NCBI RefSeq assembly: GCF_010731795.1
Contig: NZ_AP022591.1
Coordinates: 4,216,001-4,280,000, forward strand
Reading direction: 5' to 3'
DNA length: 64,000 bases
Origin: Mycolicibacterium celeriflavum
GTDB lineage: Bacteria; Actinomycetota; Actinomycetes; Mycobacteriales; Mycobacteriaceae
The position numbers and the translations under genes are program-made. Of the stretch, positions 60,844 to 64,000 are shown in pieces. The notes beneath the pieces were generated by a model that was not told the DNA's origin, did not search any database, and saw nothing but the letters and a program-made list of their open reading frames with translations. The first letter of the stretch is position 1, and the number at the start of each line of letters is the position of its first letter.

Positions 60844-61107
60844 ATGCGGGTGATCGAGACCTCCCTTGTGGACGTGCTGCGCGAGCGTGCCAGCGTGCAG
60901 CCCGATGAAACGGCCTTCACGTTCATCGATTCGAACGGGACTGGAACGGCGTTGCCGAAAGCCTGGCGTGGTCACATCTTTATCGGCGAACAGACGGACC
61001 TGGCGCGAGAGCTCGAACAGCACGGGATGACGGACACCTCAGGGCGGCATGTGTCGAACAGTACCGGCACGGCAGATTCGCCCGCATCGACGCCGAGGCG
61101 GGGATAA
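60844..61107 (+). pseudogene. Fatty-acyl-AMP ligase remnant with a large internal deletion
   Basis: The 5' part reads LRERASVQPDETAFTFID, matching the intact FAAL at 62000 (LRERAGFQPDDTAFTFID). After a small frameshift, homology continues through DWNGVAESLAWSHLYRRT. The 3' end, GCATGTGTCGAaCAGTACCG followed by TTCGCCCGCATCGACGCC-AGGCGG, matches the last ~45 nt and first trailing bases of the same FAAL. About 1.5 kb of the middle is missing. A duplicated FAAL gene therefore once stood directly before the methyltransferase and was reduced to its two ends. An ATG at 60844 and an open frame remain, but the peptide (about 87 aa) lacks all catalytic motifs. Confidence 0.8.
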
Positions 61108-61126
61108 TTCGATTGAAGGGGAGGAA

Positions 61127-61993
61127 ATGACAACAACAAGCGAGCGCGGTGCATCCGCCAAGTCGATTCAGCACCACTACGACATCAGCAACAAGTTCTA
61201 CTCACTCTGGCTCGACGAGTCGATGACTTATTCGTGTGCATTGTGGGACGGCCAAGCCGATGATCTCGCGGCCGCGCAGACACGAAAGCTCGATTATCTC
61301 GTGTCGGAGGCAGGCGCGAAGGGCTGCGAACGCGTGCTGGACATCGGGTGCGGGTGGGGCTCGGGCATGCAACGAATGGTCGACGAACACGGCGTGCAAC
61401 ATGTCACCGGTCTGACCTTGAGCGAGGCCCAGGCTCACCACGTGGAGGGCCTCGGCGATCCTCGTCTGGAAGTGCTTGTCCGGGACTGGGCGGATTTCCA
61501 GCCAGAGCAACGGTATGACGCAGCGATCTCGATCGGGGCCATGGAGCACTTCGTCAAATTCGGTTGGAAGCGGTCGGATAGAGTCGCGGCGTATCGACGG
61601 TTCTTCGAGAAGTGTTACGAGTGGCTCAATCCCGGAGCGGGTTTGGCGTTGCAGACAATCGGCAAGGGTAACGTCCTCATGGACGAGCAAGGGCTGCGTG
61701 ACTGCCTGTTCATCGCCGAGCACATATTCCCTGAGTCGGATCCGCCGAGGCTCTCCGAGATAGCCCATGCTGCCGAGAAGCTGTTCGAGATCAGGTCGGT
61801 GCTGAACCATCGGGAACACTACGCACTCACCTGTTCGGCGTGGCTCGAAAGGCTGCGCAGCAATCGGACCGAGGCAGAAGAAATCGTGGGCCCCGAAAAG
61901 GTGTCGGTCTACGAAAGGTACCTCGACGCATCGGTGAGACAGTTTCGGCTCCAACACACGAATCTCTACCGAATCTCGCTACGGAAGGTGTGA
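61127..61993 (+). CDS. Cyclopropane-fatty-acid-synthase-like SAM methyltransferase
   Basis: The 288-aa protein begins with the family signature SIQHHYDISNKFYSLWLDES (in part) and MTYSCALW, then the SAM-binding motif VLDIGCGWGSG (about residues 69-79) and AAISIGAMEHF. These are features of the CFA-synthase/mycolic-acid methyltransferase superfamily, which methylates double bonds or other positions of lipid chains. The ATG at 61127 lies after GGGGAGGAA. The FAAL gene follows after 6 bp, so the two form an operon; the enzyme probably modifies the acyl chain that the FAAL activates. Members with a shortened C terminus also act on non-lipid substrates, so the substrate is not certain. Confidence 0.85.
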   Translation: MTTTSERGASAKSIQHHYDISNKFYSLWLDESMTYSCALWDGQADDLAAAQTRKLDYLVSEAGAKGCERVLDIGCGWGSGMQRMVDEHGVQHVTGLTLSEAQAHHVEGLGDPRLEVLVRDWADFQPEQRYDAAISIGAMEHFVKFGWKRSDRVAAYRRFFEKCYEWLNPGAGLALQTIGKGNVLMDEQGLRDCLFIAEHIFPESDPPRLSEIAHAAEKLFEIRSVLNHREHYALTCSAWLERLRSNRTEAEEIVGPEKVSVYERYLDASVRQFRLQHTNLYRISLRKV

Positions 61994-61999
61994 AGCGCT

Positions 62000-63739
62000 G
62001 TGAACGAGTCTTCCCCTGCGGCAATTCTGCGTGAGCGCGCCGGATTTCAACCCGATGACACGGCGTTCACGTTCATCGACTACGACCAGGACTGGAACGG
62101 TGTACCCGAAACCCTGACGTGGTCGCAGCTGTACCGGCGGACGACGAACGTCGCCCACGCGCTCAAAGGTTGCGCGTCGCCCGGTGACCGGGCGGTGATA
62201 TCGGCACCGCAGGGGCTTGACTACATCGTCGCGTTCTACGGCGCATTGCAGGCCGGACTCATCGCGGTTCCGCTTTCGGTTCCGATGGGTGGTGTCACCG
62301 ATGAGCGTGTTGATTCGGTGCTGCACGATTCGTCACCGACCGTCGTTCTCACGACGTCTGCCGTCGTCGACAGCGTCACGGCGTCCGTGCAGTCGCAGGG
62401 CGGCCCGTCCACTCCGGCTGTCATCGCGGTCGATTCGCTGGACCTGGACGCGCCGCCGGTATCCGACACCGGGATCGAGGAGGGCCCGGATATCGCATAT
62501 CTGCAGTACACATCCGGGTCGACCCGTACACCGGCGGGTGTCATGGTGTCGAACAGAAATCTCGTGATCAATTTCGGGCAGCTGATGGCCGACTTGTTCG
62601 CCGACGACGGAAATGTGCCTCCGCCGGACACCACCATCGTGTCGTGGCTGCCGTTCTATCACGACATGGGTTTGATGGTCGGAATCTTCGTGCCGGTCTT
62701 GGCGGGGCTGCACGCTGTGCTCATCAGCCCGATGGCATTCTTGCAACGGCCGGCCCGGTGGATGCAATTGCTGGCCAGCAATAGACACGCATTCTCGTCG
62801 GCGCCCAACTTCGCGTTCGAGATAGCCGCCAAGAAGACATCCGACGAAGACATGGCCGGGCTTGATCTCGGGGAAGTGCGCGGCATCGGCAGCGGTAGCG
62901 AGCGGATCAACCCCGCCACCATCAAGCGCTTCACTGAGCGGTTCGCCCGCTTCAACCTTCGCGACACGGTGTTACGGCCCGGATATGGCCTGGCAGAAGC
63001 GACGGTGTACGTGGTCACCGGCCGACCCAATCAGATTCCGAAGGTCGTCCGGTTCGACTCCGACAAGCTGACCGCCGGCAAGGCGGAACGCTGCCAGAAC
63101 GGTGGTGGGACACCGCTGGTCAGCTACGGAGTGCCACACTCGCCGACGGTTCGCATCGTTGATCCCGACACGAGGACCGAGTGTCCGGCCGGAGTGACCG
63201 GTGAGATCTGGGTGCACGGCGAGAACGTCGCGCTGGGCTATTGGCAGAAACCTGACGAGACCGCGGCCACGTTCGGCGCAAAGATCGTCGCTCCCTCTGA
63301 CGGCACACCCGAGGGGCCGTGGCTGCGGACCGGAGATCAGGGCTTCTTCTTCGACGACGAGGTGTTCGTCATCGGCCGCATCAAGGATCTGTTGATCGTG
63401 TACGGGCGCAACCACTCACCCGATGACATCGAGGCGACGGTCCAAGAGATCACGGCGGGCCGGTGCGCGGCGATCGCGGTTCCCGATCGTCAGACCGAGA
63501 AGCTCGTCCTCATCATCGAGGCCAAGAAGCGGGGCGACTCCGAACAGGAGGCGTCGGAGAAACTCGCTGAGGTCAAACGGGAAGTGACTTCAGCGATCTC
63601 CAACTCGCACGGTCTCAACGTCGCCGACCTTGTTCTGGTACCGCCTGGTTCCATACCGATCACCACGAGTGGCAAGGTCCGGCGGGCGACATGTGTCGAG
63701 CAGTACCGACAGAGTCAGTTCGCCCGCATCGACGCCTAG
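62000..63739 (+). CDS. Fatty-acyl-AMP ligase (FAAL, FadD family)
   Basis: The 579-aa protein starts at GTG 62000, 6 bp after the methyltransferase stop. It has an adenylate-forming P-loop-like motif, YLQYTSGSTRTPAGVMVSNR (about residues 166-185), the FAAL block SWLPFYHDMGLMVGIFVPVL, PGYGLAEATVYV, LRTGDQGFFFDDEVFVIGRIKDL, and a C-terminal domain ending SGKVRRA. Mycobacterial FAALs form acyl-adenylates and pass the acyl chain to the ACP of a PKS or NRPS partner and not to CoA. It is the obvious candidate to activate the lipid tail for the MAS-like PKS or directly for the starter module of NRPS1. A truncated duplicate lies at 60844. Confidence 0.92.
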   Translation: MNESSPAAILRERAGFQPDDTAFTFIDYDQDWNGVPETLTWSQLYRRTTNVAHALKGCASPGDRAVISAPQGLDYIVAFYGALQAGLIAVPLSVPMGGVTDERVDSVLHDSSPTVVLTTSAVVDSVTASVQSQGGPSTPAVIAVDSLDLDAPPVSDTGIEEGPDIAYLQYTSGSTRTPAGVMVSNRNLVINFGQLMADLFADDGNVPPPDTTIVSWLPFYHDMGLMVGIFVPVLAGLHAVLISPMAFLQRPARWMQLLASNRHAFSSAPNFAFEIAAKKTSDEDMAGLDLGEVRGIGSGSERINPATIKRFTERFARFNLRDTVLRPGYGLAEATVYVVTGRPNQIPKVVRFDSDKLTAGKAERCQNGGGTPLVSYGVPHSPTVRIVDPDTRTECPAGVTGEIWVHGENVALGYWQKPDETAATFGAKIVAPSDGTPEGPWLRTGDQGFFFDDEVFVIGRIKDLLIVYGRNHSPDDIEATVQEITAGRCAAIAVPDRQTEKLVLIIEAKKRGDSEQEASEKLAEVKREVTSAISNSHGLNVADLVLVPPGSIPITTSGKVRRATCVEQYRQSQFARIDA

Positions 63740-63806
63740 GCGGCATTTGCCGGCTGCGGTGGGAAGCCGTTGACCTCATCCATTGTTGAGGTTCTACGGT
63801 GAATTG

Positions 63807-64000
63807 ATGAGTATCGAAACGGTCGCCCGCCAGACGCTGTACCGGCAGTCACACGCCCGGGGCGGCGACTTGCGCTCGCTTCTCAACTCCGCGCTGCTGC
63901 GTCGCATCTGGAATTTCTCCGCCCGCCATCACCCGCGGCTCCGCGGATTCGTCGCGGTCAGCGTCGTCGGTGCGCTTCTGGGCGTCGCCACGCCGGTACT
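63807..64000 (+). CDS. N-terminal start of a transporter, probably ABC-type permease/ATPase (partial)
   Basis: Only 64 codons lie in the window. The protein begins MSIETVARQTLYRQ, has a basic stretch, then RRIWNFSARHHPRLRGFVAV, and enters a hydrophobic segment, SVVGALLGVATPVL. This looks like the cytoplasmic N terminus and first membrane helix of an ABC exporter with fused ATPase, but the nucleotide-binding domain is outside the window. The start ATG 63807 follows the FAAL by 67 bp on the same strand. Confidence 0.5.
   Translation, partial: MSIETVARQTLYRQSHARGGDLRSLLNSALLRRIWNFSARHHPRLRGFVAVSVVGALLGVATPV

Overview
The window is high-GC actinobacterial DNA and most likely comes from a non-tuberculous Mycobacterium (Mycolicibacterium-type). 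Pointers are a mycocerosic-acid-synthase-like PKS, a mycobacterial-type FAAL (fatty-acyl-AMP ligase), a cyclopropane-synthase-like methyltransferase, an actinobacterial HtpG, and a set of GT-B glycosyltransferases of the kind found in glycopeptidolipid (GPL) loci. The species cannot be fixed from the sequence alone. No rRNA, tRNA or CRISPR array was seen.

Layout. (1) 1-2.3 kb: left edge of a tailoring-gene region, with a decayed glycosyltransferase start, a frameshifted FkbM-type methyltransferase and an intact SAM methyltransferase. (2) 2.29-9.83 kb: a nested mobile-element island. An IS21-family element (5-bp target duplication CAAGG) carries in its istA a second IS21 element in reverse orientation (7-bp duplication AGATCGC), and in its istB a compact three-gene serine-recombinase element. 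Removing both insertions restores both istA and istB frames exactly. (3) 9.9-18.3 kb: accessory genes, namely an MFS exporter, three paralogous glycosyltransferases, a condensation-domain-like acyltransferase and a TylF-type O-methyltransferase. (4) 18.3-50.4 kb: a decayed mbtH followed by two giant overlapping NRPS genes (3,642 and 6,733 aa). They have nine modules, eight adenylation domains and three epimerisation domains, begin with a starter condensation domain, and end in an unusual C-T module with no A, TE or reductase domain. (5) 50.4-58.3 kb: an ICMT-family membrane methyltransferase, an intact mbtH, and a reducing KS-AT-DH-ER-KR-ACP polyketide synthase on the minus strand. (6) 58.7-64 kb: htpG, an internally deleted FAAL remnant, a cyclopropane-synthase-like methyltransferase, an intact FAAL, and the start of an ABC transporter.

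Working model (inference): the FAAL and PKS, with the lipid methyltransferase, supply a modified fatty acyl chain. The starter C domain transfers it to an eight-residue peptide that the A-domain pocket residues suggest is threonine-rich: acyl-X-Thr-D-Thr-D-X-(Phe-like)-Thr-X-D-(aromatic). The threonine hydroxyls are then candidates for glycosylation, sugar O-methylation and acylation by the tailoring genes. This resembles the GPL logic, where D-allo-Thr is glycosylated, but the NRPS is twice as large as the four-module Mps1/Mps2 and lacks the reductase that makes alaninol. I recognise no described mycobacterial product with this exact architecture.

The region shows heavy remodelling: a 1,446-bp near-identical repeat inside NRPS1, an apparent loss of an A domain at the C terminus of NRPS2, an NRPS1/NRPS2 boundary produced by one extra A, two decayed paralogues of genes still present elsewhere in the window (mbtH, FAAL), and several single-base frameshifts that need read-level confirmation.
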